Shown one piece after another: positions 25,239-33,084 of a stretch of 64,000 nucleotides of DNA. The notes beneath the pieces are model-generated. The model was not told the origin of the DNA and ran no database searches. It was given only the letters and a program-made list of their open reading frames with translations. The position numbers and the translations under genes were made by a program. Source of the stretch: Pontibaca methylaminivorans (GTDB taxonomy: Bacteria > Pseudomonadota > Alphaproteobacteria > Rhodobacterales > Rhodobacteraceae); assembly GCF_900156525.1 (NCBI RefSeq), contig NZ_FTPS01000001.1:1-64000 (forward strand), written 5' to 3'. Each line of letters begins with the position of its first letter. The first letter of the stretch is position 1.

Positions 25239-26189
25239 ATGCTTGTGAACGGAAAATGGGTGGCCGACTGGCAACCCGTCCAGGCCAAGGACGAGAAAGG
25301 CGGCTTCGTCCGCCAGACCTCGAGCTTTCGCAACTGGGTGACGCCCGATGGTAGCGCCGGGCCAACCGGGGAAGGCGGCTTCGATGCCGAGTCGGGTCGC
25401 TATCATCTCTATGTCGCGCTGATCTGCCCCTGGGCCTCGCGCACACTGATCGGCCGCAAGCTGAAGGGGCTGGAGGACGTGATCTCGGTCTCCATCGTCG
25501 AGCCGGAGCTGTCGGAGCAGGGCTGGCGGTTCGGCGCGGACGGCGATTCTGTCCAAGGCACCAGCTTCCTGCATGAGATCTACACCCGCGCGGATCCCAC
25601 CATCTCGGGACGGGCCACGGTGCCGGTGCTGTGGGACAAGAAGCGCGGCACCATCGTGAACAACGAATCCGCCGACATCCTGCGGATGATGAATTCGGGC
25701 TTCGGCGACCTTGCGAACGACAGCCTTGACCTCTACCCGGCCGACCTCCGCGAGGAGATCGACACCCTCAACGCCCGCATCTATCCGGCGCTGAACAACG
25801 GCGTCTACCGCGCGGGCTTCGCCACCACTCAAGAAGCCTACGAGGAAGCCTTCCACGGCGTCTTCGCGATGCTCGACGACCTCGAGGGGCGTCTCGGAGA
25901 CGGCCGCGATTATCTGATGGGGAAGCAGTTCACGGAAGCGGACGTGCGTCTCTTCGTGACGCTGGTGCGCTTTGACGTGGCCTATCACGGCCTCTTCAAA
26001 TGCAACCTGCGCCGCATCGCGGACTATCCCGCCTTAAGTGCCTACCAATCCCGGATTCTCGCGATCCCCGGCGTGCGTGAGACGGTCAGCATCAACCACA
26101 TCAAGCGCGGCTACTACTCGATCAAGGCGCTGAACCCGACCGGGATCGTGCCGGTGGGTCCCGCACTGCCGACGGCGCTCGCGGCCTGA
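25239..26189 (+). CDS. Glutathionyl-hydroquinone reductase (GST Xi class)
   Basis: A 316-residue enzyme of the YqjG/ECM4 family. The N-terminal thioredoxin-like domain carries the catalytic CPWA motif in LICPWASRTL (Cys63). The C-terminal helical domain contains NNGVYRAGFATTQEAYEEAF and FTEADVRLFVTLVRFD. It removes glutathione from glutathionylated hydroquinones, regenerating the hydroquinone. It closes a set of genes that look like protection against quinones or catechols. An ATG with AGGAGACGATC upstream supports the start. Confidence 0.93.
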   Translation: MLVNGKWVADWQPVQAKDEKGGFVRQTSSFRNWVTPDGSAGPTGEGGFDAESGRYHLYVALICPWASRTLIGRKLKGLEDVISVSIVEPELSEQGWRFGADGDSVQGTSFLHEIYTRADPTISGRATVPVLWDKKRGTIVNNESADILRMMNSGFGDLANDSLDLYPADLREEIDTLNARIYPALNNGVYRAGFATTQEAYEEAFHGVFAMLDDLEGRLGDGRDYLMGKQFTEADVRLFVTLVRFDVAYHGLFKCNLRRIADYPALSAYQSRILAIPGVRETVSINHIKRGYYSIKALNPTGIVPVGPALPTALAA

Positions 26190-26228
26190 AGCTCGTGCTG
26201 TCCGACTTCTAGACATAAGCACGTTGTA

Positions 26229-26455
26229 TGGGCGTGCCGGAGTGGCCCCGATCTCGACACGCCCCGAAAAGAACGCAACTGCGTGCGCGGCCAGCGCGGC
26301 CGGTGAAAACTCAAGCCGGCCTGTTGGGCTCCGAGCGGGTTTGCCGCCATCCCCCCGCTGCGCTCTATCCGGCCCACCGTCGGGTGTCTCCCGCGGTCCC
26401 CGCGCCTGTGTGGTCCGGGTCTCCATCGTCTGCTATCGCCTTAATCAGTCCGAGG
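26229..26455 (-). repeat. Conserved non-coding element, copy B (inverted relative to copy A)
   Basis: On the minus strand this matches the copy at 7196-7420 over its whole length, from GGCGATAGC through GACCCGGACC, GCGGGGACCGCGGGAGA and TTTTCACCGGCCGCG to the end hairpin. The hairpin here is GGGCGTGTCG with CGGCACGCCC (plus strand 26255-26264 and 26230-26239). One base has changed so that a T-A pair becomes a G-U pair, which keeps the stem in RNA. No gene of the recombinase cassette accompanies this copy. Confidence 0.75.
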
Positions 26456-26459
26456 GGCG

Positions 26460-26545
26460 GGGCTTGACATCAGCGGGCGTGACGACGGGCATTGACTTTG
26501 CCCAGGCACTTGTGGCCGCGGATCATGGCGCGGCCCTCCCCATTT
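26460..26545 (+). pseudogene. DJ-1/PfpI-family fragment
   Basis: About 28 codons reading GLTSAGVTTGIDFAQALVAA. This matches the C-terminal vTSAGVTAGIDFGL signature of DJ-1/PfpI proteins. Neither the nucleophile elbow nor the rest of the domain is present. It is a scrap between the non-coding element and a phage fragment. Confidence 0.55.
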
Positions 26546-26549
26546 TGTT

Positions 26550-26815
26550 TTCCTGCGCGGGGCCCTGATCCGCACCGGCATCAGTGCGCTGATTGGCGGC
26601 ACGGGCGAGTTGATCTACCAGTTTAACCAGTTCATCCGGAGCGCTGGCGGGTTCAGTATCGCGCTCGAGCTGATGGGCAATGTGGCCAAGGCGGTCTGGG
26701 ACGGCGTCAATGCAACGGCCGGCTCTTTCGTCGACGATTTCCGCGCGCTGCGGTCAGACATGGACGCAATCTGGCTGCGGCTGATGGCCTTCGCCGCCCG
26801 CACAATCACTACGAG
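26550..26815 (+). pseudogene. Phage tail tape-measure protein fragment
   Basis: An open stretch reading FLRGALIRTGISALIGGTGE, LIYQFNQFIRSAGGFSIALE and ALRSDMDAIWLRLMAFAA, the small-helix pattern of tape-measure proteins of lambda-like phages. It has neither start nor natural end. It is on the plus strand, opposite to the main prophage remnant 9 kb away, so it may be a displaced piece of the same phage or part of another. Confidence 0.55.
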
Positions 26816-26899
26816 CTTGCTGAGCAGTTGCACGACGGGCATCTCTGAGCCGGTCGTTCGCGCGATTTGTCCGCCGGCCTAAGGGTGTTGCCGCGAGCT

Positions 26900-27331
26900 T
26901 CAGGCACGGTCGACTGATAAGCTTATGCTGCTACCGGAGCCCTCGGTAGTCAGGGTCGAGACCAGCGCCGCCTGGATCGGGCGAGCCATCATGGTCTCGG
27001 AGATGCCGAGTTCGTTGCGGACATGCGATCCAAGCGCGTCGCGTTCGGTCAACTGGTGCGCCACCTTTTCCGCCAGGTTGCGGTCAAGGCCGCGTTCGAC
27101 ATAGATCAGGGTCAGTTCCTCAAGCTCGACTTCGGGGGTTTCCGCCAATTCACGGGTCTCGCGCGCGAGGTCCGCCTTTTCAGCATCATCTTGGGAGCTG
27201 AGCGAGACATATTCGCCCGCCGCCATGGACATCGCCCCGGCTACGAGCCCAGCCAGCCCTGCGATGAGAATCTCGGGCTTGCCAGAGCCTGAGCGGTTTG
27301 CCGGCGGGACATATGCAATGATCTCCGACAT
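26900..27331 (-). pseudogene. VIT/CCC1-family iron-manganese transporter, internal fragment
   Basis: The frame reads PEILIAGLAGLVAGAMSMAA (about 19-38), GEYVSLSSQDDAEKADLARE, then ELEELTLIYVERGLDRNLAE and ETMMARPIQAALVSTLTTEG. This is the first membrane segment plus cytoplasmic metal-binding region of VIT-family transporters. The first 30 residues and the last three membrane segments are missing; the C-terminus is replaced by unrelated sequence. The region 27332-27567 beside it holds nothing I recognise. Confidence 0.7.
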
Positions 27332-27567
27332 GATGAGATCCAGCGCAGTAGAGTGCAGGACCCGCGTTGACGCAAGCCGTCGTCAACAATGAAATTACGG
27401 CCGTGCACCAGTCCGTTCTGTCTTTCGCAGTCGGCTTGCCGCGCATAAAGCCCGCGAGCAGCGCGATGACGGTTCGGTCCACCGGCCGACGCAGAGGCCC
27501 ATCGCGAAATCTCCGGACATGGTCGAGGAGGTCGTGACCGGAGCGTATATTCTGATCATGCGCCGGA

Positions 27568-28218
27568 TCATTCACGGAAGGCGCGCTGATACGGGAAATC
27601 GCCCTTTTCCAGATAGGCTTCCTCCTCTGGCGTCGATCTGCGGCCAAGGATGGCGTTGCGGTGCGGGTGGCGGCCAAAGCTGGCGATGATGCGGCGCACC
27701 TGCTCCGCTTGATCGACGAGCGAGGCATAGAGCGGCCGCAACGGCGCCGGCGCGCGGGCGGCGATGTCCTTGCGCAGGGCAATCAGCCGGTCGATGCGGG
27801 CCAGATGGTCCGGCCCCTCGGCATGGCCCAGGGGCTGGGTGAAGCCAATCTGGAACCACGGCAGGCCAAGGGCCGCCCAGTCTCCGTTGTCCAACCCCGC
27901 CAGCGCCTGCGCCAGTGCCGCCGGGTCTTGCGCATATGCAAGCGCGCTCCCCCGCCACAGCGAGCGCGGGAACTGGTCCAGAACCACGATCAGCGCCAGC
28001 CGGCCCTCTTGCGTCCCGGCCCAGTGATCGAGGTCCCCCGCCGCGCCGCGTTCGGTCAGCGGGCCAAAGCGCGCCGCAATCGTACCGTCCGCGCCGCCAT
28101 GCATCCGCCAGCGCCAGTGCTCGGCATGGCGGTCAGGGTCGATATCCAGCGCGCGGCCCTCGGGGAACCAGAAATCCAGAACCTCGCCGATCTGTCTGGC
28201 ATCATTGCTATCGGTCAT
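27568..28218 (-). CDS. DUF924 family protein
   Basis: A 216-residue all-helical protein. Family motifs are VLDFWFPEGRALDIDPDRH, LALIVVLDQFPRSLWRGSAL (about 88-107) and LYASLVDQAEQVRRIIASFG near the C-terminus. DUF924 proteins are widespread and have a tetratricopeptide-like fold, but no agreed function. The ATG at 28218 gives the usual N-terminus. It is intact and lies downstream of the metal ATPase on the same strand with a 68-bp gap, so it may be cotranscribed. Confidence 0.88.
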   Translation of the reverse strand: MTDSNDARQIGEVLDFWFPEGRALDIDPDRHAEHWRWRMHGGADGTIAARFGPLTERGAAGDLDHWAGTQEGRLALIVVLDQFPRSLWRGSALAYAQDPAALAQALAGLDNGDWAALGLPWFQIGFTQPLGHAEGPDHLARIDRLIALRKDIAARAPAPLRPLYASLVDQAEQVRRIIASFGRHPHRNAILGRRSTPEEEAYLEKGDFPYQRAFRE

Positions 28219-28286
28219 GTCATCCCCCATGAAAACGCCCCCGTGCCATGGGCACGGGAGCGGATTTGCCGTGGCGGTGCAAGCGC

Positions 28287-30206
28287 CTAGGCCGTCGCGG
28301 GCATCGATGCCTGCGCAGCCCGGCGTCCGCCGGGGCCGCGTGGGACGCGCAGCAGGCGCATGGCGTTGGCGATCACCACTAGCACCGAAAGCTGATGGAT
28401 CAACATGCCCTCGGCCATATGCACATCGCCGTTGAACACGCCAAACAGCAGCCCGGCCACGGTCAGCAGCGCGATGACGAGATTCTGGCGCATATTGCGC
28501 AGCGTCGCGCGGGAAATCGCCATGGCCTCGGGCAGTTTCTCCAGATCGTCGGCCATCAGGGCGATATCGGCGGTCTCGATCGCCACGTCGGACCCCGCCG
28601 CCCCCATGGCGATGCTGGTATCGGCGGCCGCCAGTGCGGGGGCGTCGTTAATGCCGTCACCGATCATGGCGACATGGCGGCCCTCGGCCTGAAACCGGCG
28701 GATCAGGTCCAGCTTGTCCTCGGGCAGCAGGCCGGCATGAACCTCGTCGATGCCGATTTCGGTGGCGATGGCGCGGGCGGCCTGCGGCTGATCGCCGGTC
28801 AGCATGGCGATGCGGCTGACCCCGATGTCGCGCAGCCGGGCGATTGCGCCCTTGGCCGAGGGGCGGGGCTGGTCGGAAAGCCCGAAGATGCCCGCGATCT
28901 GCCCGTCCAACGCCACGATGATCGGCGTGCGCCCGCGCCCGAGAACCCCGGCCAGCGCGGCCTCGGCCTCGGGGTCGAACGCGATGCCCAGCTTGTCGAA
29001 CAACCGCCGGTTGCCGGCCGCGACCTGCCGGCCTTGATGGTTGACCATCAGGCCCATGCCGGCCACTTCCTCGACCGCCTCGGGGGCCGGAATGTCACCC
29101 TCAGCACGGCCAGCGGCGACGATGGGCCGGCCCAAGGGGTGATCCGAGCCGGATTCGGCGATGGCGGTCCAATGCAGCAGTTCGGCGCGGTCCACACCGG
29201 CCAGCGGCAGCACCTCGACGAGGCTCGGGCGGCCCTCGGTGAGCGTCCCGGTCTTGTCCAGCGCCAGCATGTCGATGCGACCCGCGCTTTCCAGATGCTG
29301 TCCGCCCTTGATCAGAATGCCCGACCGCGCCGCCCGCCCGATACCGGCGACGATGGAGACCGGGGTCGAGATCACCAGCGCGCCGGGGCAGGCCACGACC
29401 AGCAGCGTCAGCGCCAGCCGAATATCCTGCGTCATCGCCCAGGCACCAAGTGCCAGCACCATGATGCCGGGCGTATACCATTGCGCGAAACGCTCGATCA
29501 TGCGCTGGCTGGGGGCGCGCTCCTCCTGCGCCTCTTCGACGCGGCGGATGATACGGGCCAGCGTGGTGTCCGCACCAATGCCCGTGGCGCGGATATGCAG
29601 CACCCCGTTCTCAGTGATGGTGCCGGCATGGACATGGGAACCGGGGGCCTTTTCGGCCGGAATCGGCTCACCCGTGATGGCCGCCTCGGAAACAGCGGCA
29701 TTGCCAAAGGTCACCTCGCCATCAACGGGGATGCGGTTTCCGGCGCGCACCAGCACGATCTCATTCGGCTGGACGGCACTGGCGGCGATCTCGACCGGCT
29801 GGCCGTCGCGGATCACGGTGGCGACCTCGGGCGCGGCCTTCAGCAGATCGGCCAGCGCGCCACGGGTCTGGCGCAAGGTGCGGGCCTCAAGCCAGGCGCC
29901 GAAGCTGAACAGGAAGGTGACGGCGGCGGATTCCCAATATTCGCCGATGAACAGTGCGCCGATAGCCGCAACGGTCACCAGCAACTCGATCGAGAAATGG
30001 CGAATGCGCAGCGCGTGGAACGCCCGCCAGGCGATGTCAGAACCGGCAACAAAGGCCGCCGCCAGCATTGATGCCGCCCAGAGCCCGCGCAGGCCGAACC
30101 CGTAAAGGGCGATCAGGCCAAGCACGATCAGCGCGCCACTGATGATCGTCAGCCATTTGCGCCGGCTGGTCGGCTGGCGAAGAGTTGTCAGGATGGGGGT
30201 CAACAT
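28287..30206 (-). CDS. P1B-type heavy-metal ATPase with CPG membrane motif
   Basis: A 639-residue metal-exporting ATPase. It has TGEPIP in the actuator domain (about 178-183), the metal-binding membrane motif CPG (273-275) where CPC or SPC is usual, DKTGT (317-321), the HP of the nucleotide domain (SDHPLG) and GDGINDAP. It lacks an N-terminal metal-binding domain; a separate HMA protein is encoded just upstream. Zn, Cd or Co are possible substrates and the CPG motif makes prediction uncertain. Transcribed toward the DUF924 gene. Confidence 0.9.
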   Translation of the reverse strand: MLTPILTTLRQPTSRRKWLTIISGALIVLGLIALYGFGLRGLWAASMLAAAFVAGSDIAWRAFHALRIRHFSIELLVTVAAIGALFIGEYWESAAVTFLFSFGAWLEARTLRQTRGALADLLKAAPEVATVIRDGQPVEIAASAVQPNEIVLVRAGNRIPVDGEVTFGNAAVSEAAITGEPIPAEKAPGSHVHAGTITENGVLHIRATGIGADTTLARIIRRVEEAQEERAPSQRMIERFAQWYTPGIMVLALGAWAMTQDIRLALTLLVVACPGALVISTPVSIVAGIGRAARSGILIKGGQHLESAGRIDMLALDKTGTLTEGRPSLVEVLPLAGVDRAELLHWTAIAESGSDHPLGRPIVAAGRAEGDIPAPEAVEEVAGMGLMVNHQGRQVAAGNRRLFDKLGIAFDPEAEAALAGVLGRGRTPIIVALDGQIAGIFGLSDQPRPSAKGAIARLRDIGVSRIAMLTGDQPQAARAIATEIGIDEVHAGLLPEDKLDLIRRFQAEGRHVAMIGDGINDAPALAAADTSIAMGAAGSDVAIETADIALMADDLEKLPEAMAISRATLRNMRQNLVIALLTVAGLLFGVFNGDVHMAEGMLIHQLSVLVVIANAMRLLRVPRGPGGRRAAQASMPATA

Positions 30207-30271
30207 GCGGGCCTCCTCTCGTTGAAGGCCCGACCGCGCGGGGCAGGCGCGGCCGGGCAGGATGTGATGGA

Positions 30272-30490
30272 TCAGAAAGCAGCGGGGCGGGCCTCGTAGC
30301 CGGTGGATCTCACCGCCGAGACAAGGGCCTCGACCGGGGCGGATGCGGGGTCATGCTCGACCTCGATGCGGCCGGTGTTGAAATGCACCTTGGCGGCGGT
30401 CACGCCGGGAGTTGCCGCCAACGCCTTCTCGATCTTGGTGACGCAGGAGGGGCAGGAGAATTCGTCGCTGCGCAGGATAGTCTTGGTCAT
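30272..30490 (-). CDS. Heavy-metal-associated (HMA) domain protein
   Basis: A 72-residue ferredoxin-fold metal carrier. The binding site is CPSC in RSDEFSCPSCVTKIEKAL (Cys12 and Cys15 region), with Phe-Ser before it where many copper chaperones have Met-x-Cys. The typical second half GVTAAKVHFNTGRIEVEHDP follows. I chose the ATG at 30490, preceded by AAAGGAACC. It lies 65 bp before the ATPase gene and probably supplies or senses its metal, replacing the missing N-terminal domain. Confidence 0.88.
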   Translation of the reverse strand: MTKTILRSDEFSCPSCVTKIEKALAATPGVTAAKVHFNTGRIEVEHDPASAPVEALVSAVRSTGYEARPAAF

Positions 30491-30597
30491 GGCTGGTTCC
30501 TTTCCATTGGTTCGCCGGATGGCGGTCATTGCTCCTTCCTTCAAGATATGCTGTCTTTTCAGGATCAGGATTGGCAATCCAAGCAAGGAACTATTGC

Positions 30598-31503
30598 ATG
30601 AATGCACAGTCGCAGGATTGGGACGATCTGCGGTTGTTTCTGGCCGTGGCGCGGGCGGGATCGCTTTCAGGGGCGGCGCGCAGCCTTGGCGTTACTCATT
30701 CCACCGTCTTTCGCCGCATCGGCGCGTTCGAGGCGCGGTTGCGGGTGCGGCTGTTCGACCGGCTGCCCGGTGGCTATGCTCTGACCCAGGCTGGCGAGGA
30801 GATGCGCGATTCCGTCATCCGCATCGAGGAAGAAATCACCGCGCTGGCGCTGAAGGTTACCGGTCAGGACCAGCGGCCCACTGGGACGATCCGCATCACC
30901 ACGACCGACCTGCTGGCGGTGGGTGTGCTGCCCCGCCATGTCGCCGCCTTCCGCGCCGAATGGCCCGAGATCGAGATCGAGGTGGTGGTGGCGGATACGG
31001 TGCTGGACCTGACTCGGCGCGAGGCGGACGTGGCCCTGCGCATCGGCAATCCGGGACAGGAGACGCTGATCGGGCGGCGGGTCGGGCGGTTGGTCTTTGC
31101 CGCCTATGGTGCGGCGGACCGGCCGCTGGGCGATCCTGCCGAGGGTGACTGGATCGGCTATGGCTCTGCGCATGGCCCGCTCAGCCGCAATCTGGCCCGC
31201 TGGTGGCCGGATGCGCGACAGGTTTACCGGACAAACTCGATCATCGCCGCCCATGCCGGTGCGAAGGCGGGGATCGGACTTGCCGCCTTGCCTTGCGTGA
31301 TCGCCGATTGCGACTCCAGCCTGATCCGCGCCGCCGCGCTGCCCGAGGACTTCATGCTGGACCTGTGGTTGCTGATTCACGAGGATCTGCGCCAAACTGC
31401 GCGTATCCGCCTGTTTCTGGACTTCATGGCAACGGCCCTGGCGGCCGATGCCGACCTGCTGGAGGGGCGCTGCCCGTGCAAGACAAGGCCGGCGCAGGCG
31501 TGA
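30598..31503 (+). CDS. LysR-family regulator, divergent from the metal-export genes
   Basis: A 301-residue LTTR. The N-terminal HTH is FLAVARAGSLSGAARSLGVT and STVFRRIGAFEARLRVRLF. The effector domain follows with TGTIRITTTDLLAVGVLP. The C-terminus has an unusual Cys-rich tail, EGRCPCKTRP, and further cysteines at ALPCVIADC that could bind metal; this is inference. It is divergent from the HMA-ATPase operon, the place for its regulator. P1B ATPases are more often controlled by MerR or ArsR proteins. Confidence 0.88.
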   Translation: MNAQSQDWDDLRLFLAVARAGSLSGAARSLGVTHSTVFRRIGAFEARLRVRLFDRLPGGYALTQAGEEMRDSVIRIEEEITALALKVTGQDQRPTGTIRITTTDLLAVGVLPRHVAAFRAEWPEIEIEVVVADTVLDLTRREADVALRIGNPGQETLIGRRVGRLVFAAYGAADRPLGDPAEGDWIGYGSAHGPLSRNLARWWPDARQVYRTNSIIAAHAGAKAGIGLAALPCVIADCDSSLIRAAALPEDFMLDLWLLIHEDLRQTARIRLFLDFMATALAADADLLEGRCPCKTRPAQA

Positions 31504-31536
31504 CGCCCGCGCCGGCCCATGCCTGCGCCCGTGGCG

Positions 31537-32001
31537 TCAGTCGATCATCTGCCAGCCCGGGTGCTCGAAATGCTCGCCATAGGCATTCAATGCCTGAACG
31601 ATGCTGACGGCGCCGTGTTCGACCTCACCCGCCTCCAGCGCAGAGACGCCATTCATCACCTCGCCAAGGACGATGTGGAACTGCTCATCCACCTCGGGCT
31701 CCAGCACGCAGTTCTCGACCATGAAATCGACCTGCTTCTGGACATCGGCGGCCATGGTGGCGCTGGCCTCTGCCGGCAGGCTGCCGGCGTGGATCGCGTC
31801 CAGATTGGCGGTCATGGTGTCGTGGATCGCGTTCATCCCCGTCAGCATGTTCTGGTCGCCTTGCCACTTGGCGCCGTCGTTCAGCGTCATCTCTACCGAG
31901 GACGCGCCATGATCGTGCGAGGCGGCTTGCGCAAGGGCAAGCCCCGGCGAGGTCAAGGCAAGTGTCACGGCAAGGGCGGTAAGCGTCTGGAGGGTTTTCA
32001 T
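31537..32001 (-). CDS. Exported helical protein of unknown function
   Basis: A 154-residue protein. The signal peptide is MKTLQTLTALAVTLALTSPGLALA. The mature protein starts with AASHDHGAS, a short His-containing metal-binding-like stretch, then an all-helical region: NMLTGMNAIHDTMTANLDAI, MAADVQKQVDFMVENCVLEP and HIVLGEVMNGVSALEAGE. The pattern suggests a periplasmic four-helix bundle. The ATG at 32001 has AGGAGATAACG upstream. Its place beside metal-export genes hints at a role in metal tolerance; I do not recognise the family. Confidence 0.75.
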   Translation of the reverse strand: MKTLQTLTALAVTLALTSPGLALAQAASHDHGASSVEMTLNDGAKWQGDQNMLTGMNAIHDTMTANLDAIHAGSLPAEASATMAADVQKQVDFMVENCVLEPEVDEQFHIVLGEVMNGVSALEAGEVEHGAVSIVQALNAYGEHFEHPGWQMID

Positions 32002-32140
32002 CGTTATCTCCTGTGTTGGTCTGGTATGATCCGAGGCGCGAGGGATGAACGCCACGGAACATGTGATGAAGATAGAATGTCCGCTTGCGCACAGGAATTC
32101 ATCAAACCCGCAAGGGAGCTTTGCGCAAACGAACAGGTTC

Positions 32141-32545
32141 TCAGGCAAACTCGAAGTGCTCGTAGCGGACCCGGCGCGGACTCTGGCCGAGACGGGCAAT
32201 GCCACCAAGCAGCGTGCGCCGCAGCCCGGCAGGACCGCAGAACCATAGATCGCCGCTGCCTGGCGCGAACAGCGCCGAGCGGATTAGGTGTTCAGCCGTC
32301 AGCCGACCATCGCGCGCTATCGCTACAAACTCGAAGCTGAAATGCGGGTTGCACGCGGCGGCGGCTTGCAAGACCACCAGCGCGATCGCGCCCTCGGAGC
32401 GGCGGGTGCAGTAGACAAAGTGGATATGGTGGGGAACTTCCGCGCGGAGGCTGTCGGCCTAGGCCAGGAAAGGCGCGTTGCCGACGCTGCCCGCCACCCA
32501 CAACTGTCAGGCGCCACCCTTGCGGAAATCGAAGCGGTAATAGGT
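32141..32545 (-). pseudogene. Ferric reductase-like NAD-binding domain, truncated with two stops
   Basis: The minus strand from about 32545 reads RFDFRKGGA, then TGA where Arg is expected, QLWVAGSVGNAPFLA, then TAG where Trp is expected, and ADSLRAEVPHHIHFVYCTRR. It continues to FAPGSGDLWFCGPAGLRRTL and ends at 32141. This is the C-terminal FNR-type NAD-binding region of ferric reductase/oxidoreductase membrane proteins. The 5' end is replaced by an IS3 transposase fragment. Confidence 0.75.
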
Positions 32546-32721
32546 CTGCTCGACGACTCCGATCCGCCTGTTTGCATCAAGGCGCGACAGACCTTGACCT
32601 ATCAAAACCTCAACCTGCCGCAACTTCGACACAATCTCGTCCGGCCTCACCCGCTTGTTTGCCATTCTCGATTATCCGTTTCCGAATCATAACGGCGGAC
32701 CACTCAAGTGGGGGAGGAGCA
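32546..32721 (-). pseudogene. IS3-family OrfA N-terminal fragment with left terminal repeat
   Basis: On the minus strand, an end repeat (32697-32721, plus strand GGACCACTCAAGTGGGGGAG) is followed by ATG at 32665 and ANKRVRPDEIVSKLRQVEVL, then IGQGLSRLDANRRIGVVEQT and YY. This is the first 42 residues of an IS3-type OrfA with its helix-turn-helix. The sequence then passes directly into the ferric reductase frame, so an IS-linked deletion joined the two. The repeat is related to the one at 22316-22339. Confidence 0.8.
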
Positions 32722-32952
32722 CGGGGAGTATCTCAAATGCCGGTTCTCCTGCATCTATTTCATTATGCTTTTTGGGGATGTAGCCAAGTGAAACGATAGT
32801 TTTCGGGGAGAGACAACGGTCGCCTGCGGCTGCATGGAACCGGGAACAAAAGGAGACTGGCAGGGGGCACTCCGGTCCCGCGCCACCTCGCGCCTCGCTG
32901 CCATCCGGATTGCTGGTGCTCATTACTGCTCGACTCAGCAAAGGAGCAGAAT

Positions 32953-33084
32953 ATGAGCGAGATCAAACTGAAGTGGCCCACCGGGGTGCCAGTTTTCATT
33001 CGACGTGCGGGAGCGGCTGTACACCGCGTCCTGGAGTGCCGCCCGACCTTTTGCACCGTCTGGAGCAGGGAGTTTGTGGCATGA
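32953..33084 (+). CDS. Small leader protein upstream of the primase-like gene
   Basis: A 43-residue frame, MSEIKLKWPTGVPVFIRRAG to VWSREFVA. It has a strong ribosome site (AAAGGAG) and its stop overlaps the primase ATG (ATGA), which argues for real translation and coupling. No family is recognised. It is basic and could bind DNA or simply couple translation. Confidence 0.5.
   Translation: MSEIKLKWPTGVPVFIRRAGAAVHRVLECRPTFCTVWSREFVA

Noticed and set aside
28395-30071. Long plus-strand frame (558 codons) across the P-type ATPase.
   Set aside because: Composition and lack of motifs show it is the antisense shadow of the ATPase gene.
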